Assembly (NCBI GenBank): GCA_036378315.1
Contig: DASUWU010000024.1
Coordinates: 16,834-80,833, forward strand
Source: CALAED01 sp036378315
Lineage (GTDB): Bacteria > Actinomycetota > Actinomycetes > Streptosporangiales > Streptosporangiaceae
Direction of reading: 5' to 3'
DNA length: 64,000 nt
Shown: one piece after another, positions 1 to 8,274 of the stretch
Numbering within the stretch: position 1 is the first letter of the stretch
How the letters are laid out: the number at the start of each line of letters is the position of its first letter
Position numbers and translations under genes: made by a program
Notes under the pieces: model-generated
The model's input: only the letters and a program-made list of their open reading frames with translations
What the model was told of the DNA's origin: nothing
Database searches by the model: none

Positions 1-1898
1 GCCGGCAGCCGCGCCACGCCGATGAGGTCGCGGACGGCGGCGGCCTGGCCGGTGAGCGACGCCATCTTGGCGGCCGGCGGGAAGCCCAGCTCGCGGCGAT
101 CGGCCAGCTCCCGTTCGGCGTGCGTGACCGGGTCCCAGCGAAGCAGCGCCTGCACCGGCCGGAGCGCGCCGTCGGCGAGCACGATGACCGGTTCGCCCGC
201 CCTGACCAGCGCCGCCGCGTTCATCCAGCGGCGCAGCGCCTCTTCGGCGGCGCGCAGGTCGGCCCGGCCGAGCATGGCCCACCCGTCGAGCAGCAGCGCC
301 GCCGCGTACCCGCGGTCGGCGACCGGCTCGGCGCCCGGGGTGGCCACCACGAGCGCGGGCTCGGCGCCGACCCGGTCGAGGACGGCGTCCCTGCCCGAGG
401 CGCGGACGGGCACGCCGGGAAAGGCGCGGCCCAGCTCCTCAGCGGTGCGGCCGGCGCCGACGACGGTGGCGCGCACCCGATCGCCGCCGCATTCCGGGCA
501 GCGCCAGTCGCCGGCGATCCGCCCGCACCAGCGGCAGTACGGCACGGCATGCGCGGACGTCATGGCGAGCGGACCCTGGCAGGCGGCACAGCGGGCCGGG
601 CCGCGGCATCGCGCGCAGCCGAGCGCGGGCAGGTAGCCGCGCCTGGGGACCTGGACGAGCACCGGCCCGTCCGCCAGGGCCTGCCGCGCGGTCCTGAACG
701 CGACGTGCGGCAACCGGGCCGTACGGGCGGCCTCGTCCCTGGCGAGCTCGGCCTCGTCGCCGGCCGGCCGCACGCGCGGCACGACCCGGCGCAGGTGGTC
801 GCGGTCGGGGAGGAGTGGGCGCGCCCAGCCGGACTCCACGAGCCGGGTGGCGTCCGTGCTGCGGGAGAACCCGCCGATGAGCGCGCCGGCGCCCGCGCGG
901 TGCGCGCGCAGCGCCAGCAGCTCGCGGGCGTGCGGGTAGGGGGCGTGCGGCTCGGCGTGCACGTCGTCGCCGTCGTCCCACAGCACGACGAGCCCGAGGT
1001 CGCGGACGGGAGCGAACATCGTCGACCTGGTGCCGACGGCGACCCGTACCGCGCCGCGGCGCAGCGCCAGCCAGCGCCGGTACCGCTCGGCCGGGCCGAG
1101 CTCGGCGGTCAGCGCCACGTGCCTGCCGTCCCCGAGCTCGGCGGCCAGCGCGGCGTCGATCCGGCCGACGTCCCTGCCGTCCGCGGCGACGATCACCACA
1201 CCGCGCCCGGCGGCCAGGGCGGACCGCGCGGCGCGGGCGATGGCGGCCGCCCACTGCGGCCCGGGCAGCGCCGTCCAGACCGCCCGCGGCGCGCGGCCGG
1301 CGGCGAGCGCGGCGAGGAACGACGCCCCGGCCGGATACGCCGTCCACGGGCCGGGTTCGTCCCCCGCCGTGATCGGGCCGTCGCCGTCATGGGCCAGGGG
1401 CGCTTCGGCCTCGACCCTGGCGTGCCGCGCCGGGATCGCCAGCCGGAGCACGTCGGCGAGCGTGCCGGCGCACCGGTCGGCGACCTCACGGGCGAGCGCA
1501 GCGAGCTCGGGCGTCAGCACCGGCTCCGGCGAGGTGACCCGCTCGAGGTAGGCCAGGCGGCCCGCGTGCTCGCTCTCCTCGACGCGCGCCAGAACGAACC
1601 CGTCGACGAGCTGGCCGGCGAACCTGACCCGGACCCGGACGCCGGGCACCGCCGTCTCGGCCAGCTCGGCCGGCACCAGGTAGTCGAACGGCCGGTCCAG
1701 ATGCGGCAGCGACATGTCCACCGCCACGCGCGCCACCTTCAACGTCTCGGCGGCTCGGCGGACCCGCTTCCGCGTCGCCTTACCCTTTGGCCCGCCCTTC
1801 CCCGAATCGCCGCCCGTCGTCGCCTGGCGCGCGGCAGCCGCGTCCGGCGCCTCGCTCGCGTCGCGGATCAACCCCTTTTCCGCCCCGACTTTCGCCAC
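1..1898 (-). CDS. priA: PriA-like primosomal protein N', partial (C-terminus beyond window)
   Basis: Reading leftward from a GTG at 1898, preceded by a G-rich ribosome binding site, the frame stays open to the window edge (about 632 codons), so the C-terminus is missing. The protein has the PriA N-terminal DNA-binding part (RPFDYLVPAELAET) and the cysteine-rich zinc-binding block (CARC, CAAC, CRWC, CPEC). The Walker A loop and DEEH box of true PriA helicases are not present: the corresponding stretches read WTALPGPQW and WDDGDD. That matches the actinobacterial PriA family, which is thought to lack helicase activity and to act in replication restart only as a binding or loading factor. It is the last gene of the minus-strand housekeeping run, 119 bases downstream of metK. 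No ATG-initiated frame covers it. Confidence 0.88.
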   Translation of the reverse strand, partial: MAKVGAEKGLIRDASEAPDAAAARQATTGGDSGKGGPKGKATRKRVRRAAETLKVARVAVDMSLPHLDRPFDYLVPAELAETAVPGVRVRVRFAGQLVDGFVLARVEESEHAGRLAYLERVTSPEPVLTPELAALAREVADRCAGTLADVLRLAIPARHARVEAEAPLAHDGDGPITAGDEPGPWTAYPAGASFLAALAAGRAPRAVWTALPGPQWAAAIARAARSALAAGRGVVIVAADGRDVGRIDAALAAELGDGRHVALTAELGPAERYRRWLALRRGAVRVAVGTRSTMFAPVRDLGLVVLWDDGDDVHAEPHAPYPHARELLALRAHRAGAGALIGGFSRSTDATRLVESGWARPLLPDRDHLRRVVPRVRPAGDEAELARDEAARTARLPHVAFRTARQALADGPVLVQVPRRGYLPALGCARCRGPARCAACQGPLAMTSAHAVPYCRWCGRIAGDWRCPECGGDRVRATVVGAGRTAEELGRAFPGVPVRASGRDAVLDRVGAEPALVVATPGAEPVADRGYAAALLLDGWAMLGRADLRAAEEALRRWMNAAALVRAGEPVIVLADGALRPVQALLRWDPVTHAERELADRRELGFPPAAKMASLTGQAAAVRDLIGVARLP

Positions 1899-2017
1899 GC
1901 CCCCCGTCCTACCAGACCCGACGCGCCGCAACGCCCTGGGCGAGGGCCGAGCGCCGGTGACGGCGACGCCCCGGCGCGGATGGAGCACCGGGGCGCCGGC
2001 CGGAGTCCGGCGAAGGG

Positions 2018-3211
2018 TCAGAGGCCCGTGATGGACCGAAGGGCGTCGACGCGGTCGGTGAACTCCCACGAGAAGTCGGGCTCCTGGCGGCCGAAGTGAC
2101 CGTAGGCGGCCGTCTTCTGGTAGATCGGGCGGAGCAGGTCGAGGTCGCGGATGATGGCGGCCGGGCGCAGGTCGAAGACCTCGAGGATGGCGGTCTGGAT
2201 CTTCTCGTCCGGGATCTTCTCGGTGCCGAAGGTCTCCACGAAGACACCCACCGGGTTGGCCTTGCCGATGGCGTAGGCGACCTGCACCTCGCAGCGGTCG
2301 GCGAGTCCGGCGGCCACGACGTTCTTGGCGACCCAGCGCATGGCGTAGGCGGCGGAACGGTCGACCTTGGACGGGTCCTTGCCGGAGAAGGCTCCCCCGC
2401 CGTGCCGGGCCATGCCGCCGTACGTGTCGATGATGATCTTGCGTCCGGTGAGGCCGGCGTCGCCCATCGGGCCGCCGATCTCGAAGCGTCCCGTGGGGTT
2501 CACCAGCAGCCGGTAGCCGGCGGTGTCGATCTCGAGCTCGTTCACCACCGGGTCGACCACGTGCTCCTTGACATCCGGCAGCAGAAGCTCTTTGAGGTCG
2601 ATGTCAGGGGCGTGCTGCGAGGACACCACGACGGTGTCGAGGCGGACCGCGTCGTCGCCGTCGTACTCGATGGTCACCTGGGTCTTACCGTCGGGACGCA
2701 GGTAGGGGACGGTGCCCTCCTTGCGGACCGCGGTGAGCCGCTGCGCCAGGCGGTGCGCCAGCGTGATCGGCAACGGCATCAGCTCGGGGGTCTCGCGGCA
2801 GGCGTAGCCGAACATCAGGCCCTGGTCGCCGGCGCCCTGCCGGTCGAGCTCGTCCATGCCCTCGCCCTCGCGGGTCTCGTAGGCGTCGGACACCCCCTGG
2901 GCGATGTCCGGCGACTGCGCGCCGATGGACACCGACACGCCGCAGGAGTGGCCGTCGAAGCCCTTGGCCGAGGAGTCGTAGCCGATCTCCAGGATCTTCT
3001 CGCGGATGACCCCGGGGATGTCCACGTAGGTCTCTGTGGTCACCTCGCCGGCAACGTGCACCTGGCCGGTGGTGATGAGGGTCTCGACGGCGACCCGGCT
3101 GTTCAGGTCGTCCTTGAGCATCGCGTCGAGGATGGCATCACTGATCTGGTCCGCGATCTTGTCCGGGTGACCCTCGGTGACGGACTCGGAAGTGAACAGG
3201 CGACGGGACAC
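2018..3211 (-). CDS. metK: S-adenosylmethionine synthetase
   Basis: This 397-residue protein makes S-adenosylmethionine from methionine and ATP in the cytosol. The family signatures are all present: GHPDKIADQISDAILD near the N-terminus, the GAGDQGLMFGYA ATP-binding hexapeptide region, and GGGAFSGKDPSKVDRSAAY. I place the start at GTG 3211, because the protein then begins MSRRLFTSESVTEGHPDK as in homologues and an AAGGAG ribosome binding site lies ten bases upstream. A longer in-frame extension to 3415 lacks family similarity. It lies between coaBC and priA. I looked for a SAM riboswitch in the 220-base upstream gap and did not find one. Confidence 0.97.
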   Translation of the reverse strand: MSRRLFTSESVTEGHPDKIADQISDAILDAMLKDDLNSRVAVETLITTGQVHVAGEVTTETYVDIPGVIREKILEIGYDSSAKGFDGHSCGVSVSIGAQSPDIAQGVSDAYETREGEGMDELDRQGAGDQGLMFGYACRETPELMPLPITLAHRLAQRLTAVRKEGTVPYLRPDGKTQVTIEYDGDDAVRLDTVVVSSQHAPDIDLKELLLPDVKEHVVDPVVNELEIDTAGYRLLVNPTGRFEIGGPMGDAGLTGRKIIIDTYGGMARHGGGAFSGKDPSKVDRSAAYAMRWVAKNVVAAGLADRCEVQVAYAIGKANPVGVFVETFGTEKIPDEKIQTAILEVFDLRPAAIIRDLDLLRPIYQKTAAYGHFGRQEPDFSWEFTDRVDALRSITGL

Positions 3212-3431
3212 GGGACATAGACTCCTTGCAGCGGCTGCTGACTGACAGTAGCAGGTCGGATACGGACAAGCGGGGCCAACCCCCGGCGCGCGTTGTGCGC
3301 CGAGTCTATCGGGGTCGCCCCGGATCGCTACGCCATCCCTTGCGCTGTTCGAGCGGCGGTTTCCGATGGATCCGGTAGCCGGGCACGGCCTGGGCGGCGG
3401 CCCGGGAACCGCCACCGGCGGGACGGGAGGT
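3212..3431 (-). promoter_or_regulatory. metK upstream region with coaBC-side hairpin
   Basis: This 220-base gap separates coaBC from metK. Just after the coaBC stop lies a short GC hairpin (CCGCC, 3-base loop, GGCGG; 3409-3421) that could end coaBC transcription, although it has no T-run. The remainder probably carries the metK promoter. A GATAGACT motif near 3302-3309 on the minus strand is a possible -10 element. No SAM-I or SAM-IV riboswitch core is recognisable by eye. Confidence 0.4.
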
Positions 3432-4655
3432 TCAGGCGAGGCGGGCGGCGACGAGGTCCCATACGGTGTCGGCGAGGGCCTCCTTGGGGCCTCGCGGCAC
3501 CTCGACGGCCGTGCCGTCGGCGGCCAGCACCACCGCCGCGTTGTCGGCCGCGCCGAACGCCAGGTGCTCGCCCACCTGGTTGACGACGAGCAGGTCGCAC
3601 CCCTTGCGGGCGAGCTTGGCCCGGCCGTTCTCCAGCACGTCGTCGGTCTCGGCGGCGAACCCGACGATCACCTGGCCCGGTGCCCGGGCGGCGACCAGCT
3701 CGGCCAGGATGTCGGGGTTCTTGGTCAGCCTGATCGGCTCCGGGTCGGCCGTCGCCGATTTCTTGATCTTGTTAGGACGGTAGTCGGCCGGCCGGAAGTC
3801 GGCCACGGCGGCGGCCATCACCACCGCGTCGGCGTCATGGGCGGCGCCGAGGACGGCCTTGCCCATCTCCTCGGCCGAGCCCACCCGGACGAGCCGGACG
3901 CCCGCGGGGTCGGGCAGCGCCACGTTCGCGGCGACCACGGTCACGGCCGCGCCGCGGGCGACGGCCGTCCGGGCCAGCGCGTAGCCCTGCAGGCCGGACG
4001 ACCGGTTGCCGATGAAGCGGACCGGGTCGATCGGCTCGCGGGTGCCGCCGGCCGACACGACGACGTGCCGGCCGGCGAGGTCGCCGGCCGGCGCGCCACG
4101 GGCCAGGACGCGGCGGGCGACCTCGTACAGCTCGACCGGCTCCGGAAGCCGCCCAGGCCCGGTGTCGGCGCCGGTGAGCCGGCCGGAAGCCGGATCGACG
4201 ACAACGGCGCCGCGGGCACGCAGCGTGGCCACGTTGGCCTGCGTCGCCGGGTGCTCCCACATCTCGGTGTGCATCGCCGGCGCGTACACCACCGGGCAGC
4301 GCGCGGTTAGCAACGTGCTGGTGAGCAGGTCGTCGGCAAGGCCGTGCGCGGCCCTCGCGAGCAGGTCGGCGGTGGCCGGCGCGACGAACACCAGATCGGC
4401 ACCCTGGCCAAGGCGGACGTGCGGGACGGCGGCGACGCCGGTCCAGACGTCGGTGGCGACAGGGTGTCCGGACAGCGCCGCCCAGGTCGCCTCGCCGACG
4501 AACCGCAGCGCGTCGCGGGTCGGCACGACTTGGACGTCGTGCCCGGTCTCGGTGAGCCTGCGGAGCAGCTCGCAGACCTTGTACGCGGCGATGCCGGCGC
4601 CCACCCCGAGCACGACTCTGGGGCGCGTCAGCGAACCGCCGCCGCTCTCAGTCAC
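3432..4655 (-). CDS. coaBC: Bifunctional phosphopantothenoylcysteine decarboxylase/synthetase
   Basis: This 407-residue enzyme performs two successive steps of coenzyme A synthesis: joining cysteine to 4'-phosphopantothenate, and decarboxylating the product. The N-terminal flavoprotein (CoaC) half shows GVGAGIAAYKVCELLRRL and PAMHTEMWEHPAT. The C-terminal CoaB half shows SAGGTREPIDPVRFIGNRSSG and the NKIKK loop. The start at GTG 4655 is chosen because GAGGAG sits four bases upstream and the domain begins shortly after. It lies 87 bases downstream of rpoZ, in the order gmk-rpoZ-coaBC-metK that is conserved in actinobacteria. Confidence 0.96.
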   Translation of the reverse strand: MTESGGGSLTRPRVVLGVGAGIAAYKVCELLRRLTETGHDVQVVPTRDALRFVGEATWAALSGHPVATDVWTGVAAVPHVRLGQGADLVFVAPATADLLARAAHGLADDLLTSTLLTARCPVVYAPAMHTEMWEHPATQANVATLRARGAVVVDPASGRLTGADTGPGRLPEPVELYEVARRVLARGAPAGDLAGRHVVVSAGGTREPIDPVRFIGNRSSGLQGYALARTAVARGAAVTVVAANVALPDPAGVRLVRVGSAEEMGKAVLGAAHDADAVVMAAAVADFRPADYRPNKIKKSATADPEPIRLTKNPDILAELVAARAPGQVIVGFAAETDDVLENGRAKLARKGCDLLVVNQVGEHLAFGAADNAAVVLAADGTAVEVPRGPKEALADTVWDLVAARLA

Positions 4656-4742
4656 CGAGCTCCTCGGTCGTCTCGGCCGGCACCGACGGGTGCCGGCGGC
4701 CGGCGGCACGCCGCGGCGGACGGCTCTCGGTGCCCTGCCCGG

Positions 4743-4997
4743 TCAGCCCTCGATGGGCTCGGCGGTGAGCAGGCCTTCGCGGGTCTCGCGGAGCGCGATG
4801 GACAGCGGCTTCTCCTGGACCTGCGTCTCGACCAGCGGGCCGACGTATTCGAGCAGGCCCTCGCCGAGCTGGGCGTAGTAGGCGTTGATCTGCCGCGCCC
4901 GCTTGGCGGCGATGCTCACGAGGCTGTACTTGCTGTCGACGACCTGGAGGAGCTCGTCGATCGGCGGGTTGGTGATGCCTTCGGCATTGGCTGCCAC
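4743..4997 (-). CDS. rpoZ: RNA polymerase omega subunit
   Basis: This 84-residue protein is the small RNA polymerase subunit that helps assemble the beta' subunit. The sequence carries the actinobacterial omega pattern NPPIDELL, SKYSLVSIAAKRARQINAYY, LGEGLLEYVGPLV and EKPLSIALRE. It begins at GTG 4997, with a purine-rich GAGGGGAAGG stretch upstream. It lies between gmk and coaBC on the same strand with short gaps, so it is probably cotranscribed with them. Confidence 0.97.
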   Translation of the reverse strand: MAANAEGITNPPIDELLQVVDSKYSLVSIAAKRARQINAYYAQLGEGLLEYVGPLVETQVQEKPLSIALRETREGLLTAEPIEG

Positions 4998-5069
4998 GCC
5001 CGATGCCTTCCCCTCGTCGTTAGTCGAATCGAGTTGTCGATCGAATGAAGTGTGGATCGTACGGGTGGT

Positions 5070-5717
5070 TCACCGCCCTGGGGCGGGACCTCCGGGGATC
5101 GCCATCAAGGTTAGCAGCTCATGGCACACGTCCTGGACGGACGTGTTGACGAGCGTGACGTCGAACTCCTTTTCCGCCGCCAGTTCCACCCGCGCGACGG
5201 CGAGGCGGCGCTGGATGACCTCGGGCGGCTCGGTTCCGCGCCCGGACAGGCGGCGGACGAGCTCCCCCCACGACGGCGGGGCGAGGAAGACGAGCAGCGC
5301 GTCGGCCATCGCCCGCCGTACCTGGCGGGCACCCTGCAGGTCGATCTCGAGCAGCGTGGGCACGCCGGCGGCCAGCCTCTCCTCGACGGGCCGCCTGGGC
5401 GTGCCGTATCTGTTGCCGGCGAACTCCGCCCATTCGAGGAGTTCACCGGCGACCACGAGCCGGTCGAACTCGGCGTCGTCGACGAAGTAGTACTGGACGC
5501 CGTCGGTCTCGCCCGGCCGTGCCTGACGGGTGGTCACCGAGACCGACAGCCACACCTGGGGGTGGGCACGCCGGATCTCGGCGACGACCGTGCTCTTTCC
5601 GACGCCGGACGGTCCCGACAGGACCGTGAGCCGGCGCCGTGGCCGCTGCGCCACCCGCTTTCGCTCGACGTCGTGGCCCGGCGACGCCGGCGAAGGCGGG
5701 TGCGGCTCAGCGTCCAC
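5070..5717 (-). CDS. gmk: Guanylate kinase
   Basis: This enzyme phosphorylates GMP to GDP with ATP. The P-loop GPSGVGKST is at about residues 34-42, followed by the GMP-binding region SVTTRQARPGETDGVQYYF and the lid with GRGTEPPEVIQRRL. The open frame gives 215 residues from GTG 5717, but the first 28 or so residues are proline-rich and lack a clear ribosome binding site. A GTG at 5654, close to the start of the domain, is a realistic alternative. It lies directly downstream of mihF and upstream of rpoZ, the usual actinobacterial order. Confidence 0.95.
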   Translation of the reverse strand: MDAEPHPPSPASPGHDVERKRVAQRPRRRLTVLSGPSGVGKSTVVAEIRRAHPQVWLSVSVTTRQARPGETDGVQYYFVDDAEFDRLVVAGELLEWAEFAGNRYGTPRRPVEERLAAGVPTLLEIDLQGARQVRRAMADALLVFLAPPSWGELVRRLSGRGTEPPEVIQRRLAVARVELAAEKEFDVTLVNTSVQDVCHELLTLMAIPGGPAPGR

Positions 5718-5803
5718 TTCGGGCGGGATGGAGCCGGCCGGCCTCAGGGCACCGGAACCGGCCGCGGCGGTAGGCCCGCCGCGCCCGCCCAGCGGAAGAC
5801 TCG

Positions 5804-6130
5804 TCAGCGGTTGCCACCGCCGCCGAATTCACGCTCCAAGGCGGCGCGCTGGTTCGCGCCGAGCCCTCGAACACGGCGCGACTCGGCGATGCCGAGCCGT
5901 TCCATGATCTGCTTTGCACGGACCTTGCCAACACCGGGCAGGGATTCGAGCAGCGCGGAGACTTTCATCTTTCCGATGACATCCTCCCTCTGCCCTTCCT
6001 TGAGAACCTCGGCAAGCGAGGTACCCCCGTGCTTGAGCCGGTTTTTGACCTCGGCCCGCTCGCGACGGGCCTTGGCAGCCTTCTCCAGGGCTGCGGCGCG
6101 CTGTTCAGGGGTTAGGGGCGGAAGCGCCAC
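5804..6130 (-). CDS. mihF: Actinobacterial integration host factor (MihF / sIHF)
   Basis: This 108-residue basic DNA-binding protein compacts the nucleoid; in Streptomyces and mycobacteria it is an essential or important nucleoid factor. The sequence has the family pattern MALPPLTPEQRAAALEKAA, a long charged helix, then SALLESLPGVGKVRAKQIM, a helix-two-turns-helix contact, and AESRRVRGLGANQRAALE. It starts at GTG 6130 with GAGG upstream. The 272-base upstream region is unusually AT-rich for this genome, which suits a strongly used promoter. Confidence 0.96.
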   Translation of the reverse strand: MALPPLTPEQRAAALEKAAKARRERAEVKNRLKHGGTSLAEVLKEGQREDVIGKMKVSALLESLPGVGKVRAKQIMERLGIAESRRVRGLGANQRAALEREFGGGGNR

Positions 6131-6402
6131 GCCGGGTCACCTCGTGTTTCCACTCGACGGAGTCGGACGGGTTGGGAAACTAGCGAGTTCAGACCCGGTA
6201 AGGCAACGTGAAGCCCCGTTTAGCCCAGCATAAAATCATGAATATGACTCAACGTAATGTCCTGAATACAGATAGTACCCGATCCGGGCCGATCAGGGCC
6301 ACCACCCCCCTGTCGCCTGGTCTTTCGTACGGCAGGCGAGCGCGGGCCGACGCGTGGTCCAGAAGGCCGCAATTTCCGCCGGAATCGGCTCGCGATTGGG
6401 CC
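6131..6402 (-). promoter_or_regulatory. mihF promoter region and end of the pyr operon
   Basis: The part nearest mihF (about 6215-6285) is strikingly AT-rich compared with the rest of the window and contains several -10/-35-like hexamers on the minus strand, including TTGAGT and TATGCT, so it most likely holds the mihF promoter. Closer to pyrF there is an inverted repeat (TCGCCTG at 6313-6319 and CAGGCGA at 6333-6339, 13-base loop) that could terminate the pyr operon, although no T-run follows. I see no gene here. Confidence 0.45.
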
Positions 6403-7140
6403 CTAAAGATTGGCCCGGGACTCACCTCCGGTCAGCCTCCGCCCGGGCTCAGTCCGGCGCAGCGCCGCCGCGATCCTGGCGGCGGCGGCGCCCGGGTCCG
6501 GCCCGCCGGTGATCGGCCGACCGATCACGAGCAGATCGGCGCCCGCCGCGAACGCCTCCTCCGGCGTCGCGACACGGGCCTGATCCATCGCGGCCACTCC
6601 GAGCGGCCGGACGCCAGGAGTGATGAGGGTGATGTCCGGCCCCACCTCTGCGCGGACCGCAGCGGCCTCCTGCGGCGAGCAGACGACCGCCTGGGCACCC
6701 GCATCCACGGCGAGGGCGGCAAGGCGCCGTACGGCGTCTGAGGCGGGTCCAGCGAGCCCGACGGCGCCGAGGTCGGCGTCCTTGAGCGATGTCAGCACCG
6801 TCACGGCCGCGATCGAGATGTTGGGCGCGGCGTCCACCGCGGCCCGGATCATCGCCTGGCCGCCGGTGGCGTGCACGGTCAGGAAGGCGGGGCGCAGCCG
6901 GGCGACCGCCCGCGCGGCCCCCGCGACCGTCGCCGGGATGTCGTGGAGCTTCAGATCCAGGAACACCTGGACCCGGTTGGCGCCGCGGACGCTGGCCACG
7001 ACGTCAGGCCCGTACCTCAGGTACAGCTCGAGCCCCACCTTGACGGTGCTCACGTGCGGGGTGACGAGGCTCGCCCAGCGCGCGGCGGTCTCGAGGTCCG
7101 GCGCGTCCAGGGCGACGGCGATGGGAGCTGGTTCCGTCAC
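6403..7140 (-). CDS. pyrF: Orotidine 5'-phosphate decarboxylase (type 1)
   Basis: This 245-residue enzyme catalyses the last step of UMP synthesis, decarboxylation of OMP. The catalytic motif FLDLKLHDIPATVAGAAR is present, together with the phosphate-gripping end VIGRPITGGPDP. The short length and these motifs make it the E. coli-like type 1 form rather than the longer type 2 form found in mycobacteria. GTG 7140 is chosen because GAGGAG lies five bases upstream and the GTGA overlaps the pyrD stop, which implies translational coupling. It is the last gene of the pyr operon. Confidence 0.95.
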   Translation of the reverse strand: MTEPAPIAVALDAPDLETAARWASLVTPHVSTVKVGLELYLRYGPDVVASVRGANRVQVFLDLKLHDIPATVAGAARAVARLRPAFLTVHATGGQAMIRAAVDAAPNISIAAVTVLTSLKDADLGAVGLAGPASDAVRRLAALAVDAGAQAVVCSPQEAAAVRAEVGPDITLITPGVRPLGVAAMDQARVATPEEAFAAGADLLVIGRPITGGPDPGAAAARIAAALRRTEPGRRLTGGESRANL

Positions 7141-8210
7141 GACGACTCCTCGATCTTGTCCTCTCCGGCCCCGAGACGAGAGGGCGCCCCCGGGAGGGTG
7201 TTGGACTCCGCACGCGGGCGGGGTGCGGTCACGGCCAAGTGATCCGGCAGGTGGTCCGGCCTGATTTGACGGGGAACGTTCGCGGTGGCGCGGTGGGCGA
7301 GCCCGACGGCGTCGGTGAGCCGCCCGATGCCCCGCGCGCCCAGCGCCTCCTCGACCTCCTTCAGGATGCGCGGCGGGGCCGACGGGTCGTGCAGCAATGT
7401 GGTTCCCACGGCCACCGCCGAGGCGCCGGCCAGGATGAACTCCAGCGCGTCCAGGCCGGTCGCCACGCCGCCGACGCCGATGAGCGGCACCTTGGGCAGC
7501 GCGGCGTGCACTTCGTAGACGCAGCGGACCGCGATGGGGCGGATCGCAGGACCCGAAAGACCGCCGGCGAGCACGCCAGGAAGCGCGGGCCTGGTCGGGG
7601 GCGTGTCGATCGTCATGCCGAGCACGGCGTTGATCAGCGAAAGGGCGTCCGCGCCCGCGTCGACGCAGGCCAGCGCCATGGTGACGATGTCGGCCACATC
7701 CGGCGACAGCTTGGCGATCACGGGTACGTCGTGGCGGGTGTGCGCCCGTACCGCCCGTACCACGTCGGCCGCCGCGTCGACGTGCGCGGCGAACATCACA
7801 CCCCGGTCCTCGGCGTTGGGGCAGGCGAGGTTGACCTCGACCGCGGTCACCCCCGGCGCGTCCTGCAGCCGCCGGCCCACCTCGGCGTACTCGTCGACGG
7901 TGTTGCCCGCGATCGACACCACCGTACGGGCGCCCTGCTTCAACAGCCACGGCAGGTCCTCGGCGAGGAACTCCTCCATCCCGGGTCCTGGCAGCCCGGT
8001 CGCGCCGAGCAGCCCGCTCGGCGTCTCCGCCGCGCGCGGGGCCGGCCGCCCGGCCCGCGGCTCGAGCGCGACCGACGCCGTGACGAACGCGCCGAGCTTG
8101 GCCAGGTCGAAGAACGCCGCCAGCTCCCGGCCCGATCCGCCGCACCCGGCGGCGTTCAGCACCGGATTGGGCAGCTCGACGTGCCCCAGCCAGGTGGTGA
8201 GCGGCGTCAC
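7137..8210 (-). CDS. pyrD: Dihydroorotate dehydrogenase, class 1B catalytic subunit
   Basis: This 357-residue flavoprotein oxidises dihydroorotate to orotate. The class 1 signature VEVNLACPNAE carries the catalytic cysteine, and IAKLSPDVADIV and GVGGVATGLDALEFILAGA form the FMN phosphate site. The neighbouring pyrK indicates the NAD-linked class 1B heterotetramer, in which electrons pass through FAD and a 2Fe-2S centre. I prefer GTG 8210, where the protein begins MTPLTTWLGHVELPNP like homologues. GTG 8252 is an in-frame alternative with a badly placed GGAG. Its stop overlaps the pyrF start. Confidence 0.93.
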   Translation of the reverse strand: MTPLTTWLGHVELPNPVLNAAGCGGSGRELAAFFDLAKLGAFVTASVALEPRAGRPAPRAAETPSGLLGATGLPGPGMEEFLAEDLPWLLKQGARTVVSIAGNTVDEYAEVGRRLQDAPGVTAVEVNLACPNAEDRGVMFAAHVDAAADVVRAVRAHTRHDVPVIAKLSPDVADIVTMALACVDAGADALSLINAVLGMTIDTPPTRPALPGVLAGGLSGPAIRPIAVRCVYEVHAALPKVPLIGVGGVATGLDALEFILAGASAVAVGTTLLHDPSAPPRILKEVEEALGARGIGRLTDAVGLAHRATANVPRQIRPDHLPDHLAVTAPRPRAESNTLPGAPSRLGAGEDKIEESS

Positions 8211-8274
8211 GGCGGCATCCCCACCCAACCGCCGAGCGGCGCGCGCCCCCACCTCCGGCGCGCCCGCGGCGCGC
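8211..8274 (-). other. Atypical 64-base spacer between pyrK and pyrD
   Basis: Most other internal junctions of the pyr operon overlap by one to four bases, but here 64 GC-rich bases lie between the pyrK stop and the chosen pyrD start. Its 5' end (minus strand) begins GAGCGCGCCGCGGGCGCGC, the same 19 bases that open the dispersed repeat at 50681. It may be a fragment of that element or a coincidence of GC-rich sequence. Confidence 0.35.

Noticed and set aside
120..2099. 659-codon open frame on the plus strand
   Set aside because: It lies opposite priA, has Arg/Ala/Gly-rich low-information composition and no family match. Such frames arise because stop codons are rare in GC-rich sequence.
3212..3431. 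Possible SAM riboswitch upstream of metK
   Set aside because: The conserved SAM-I and SAM-IV core segments are not present by eye.
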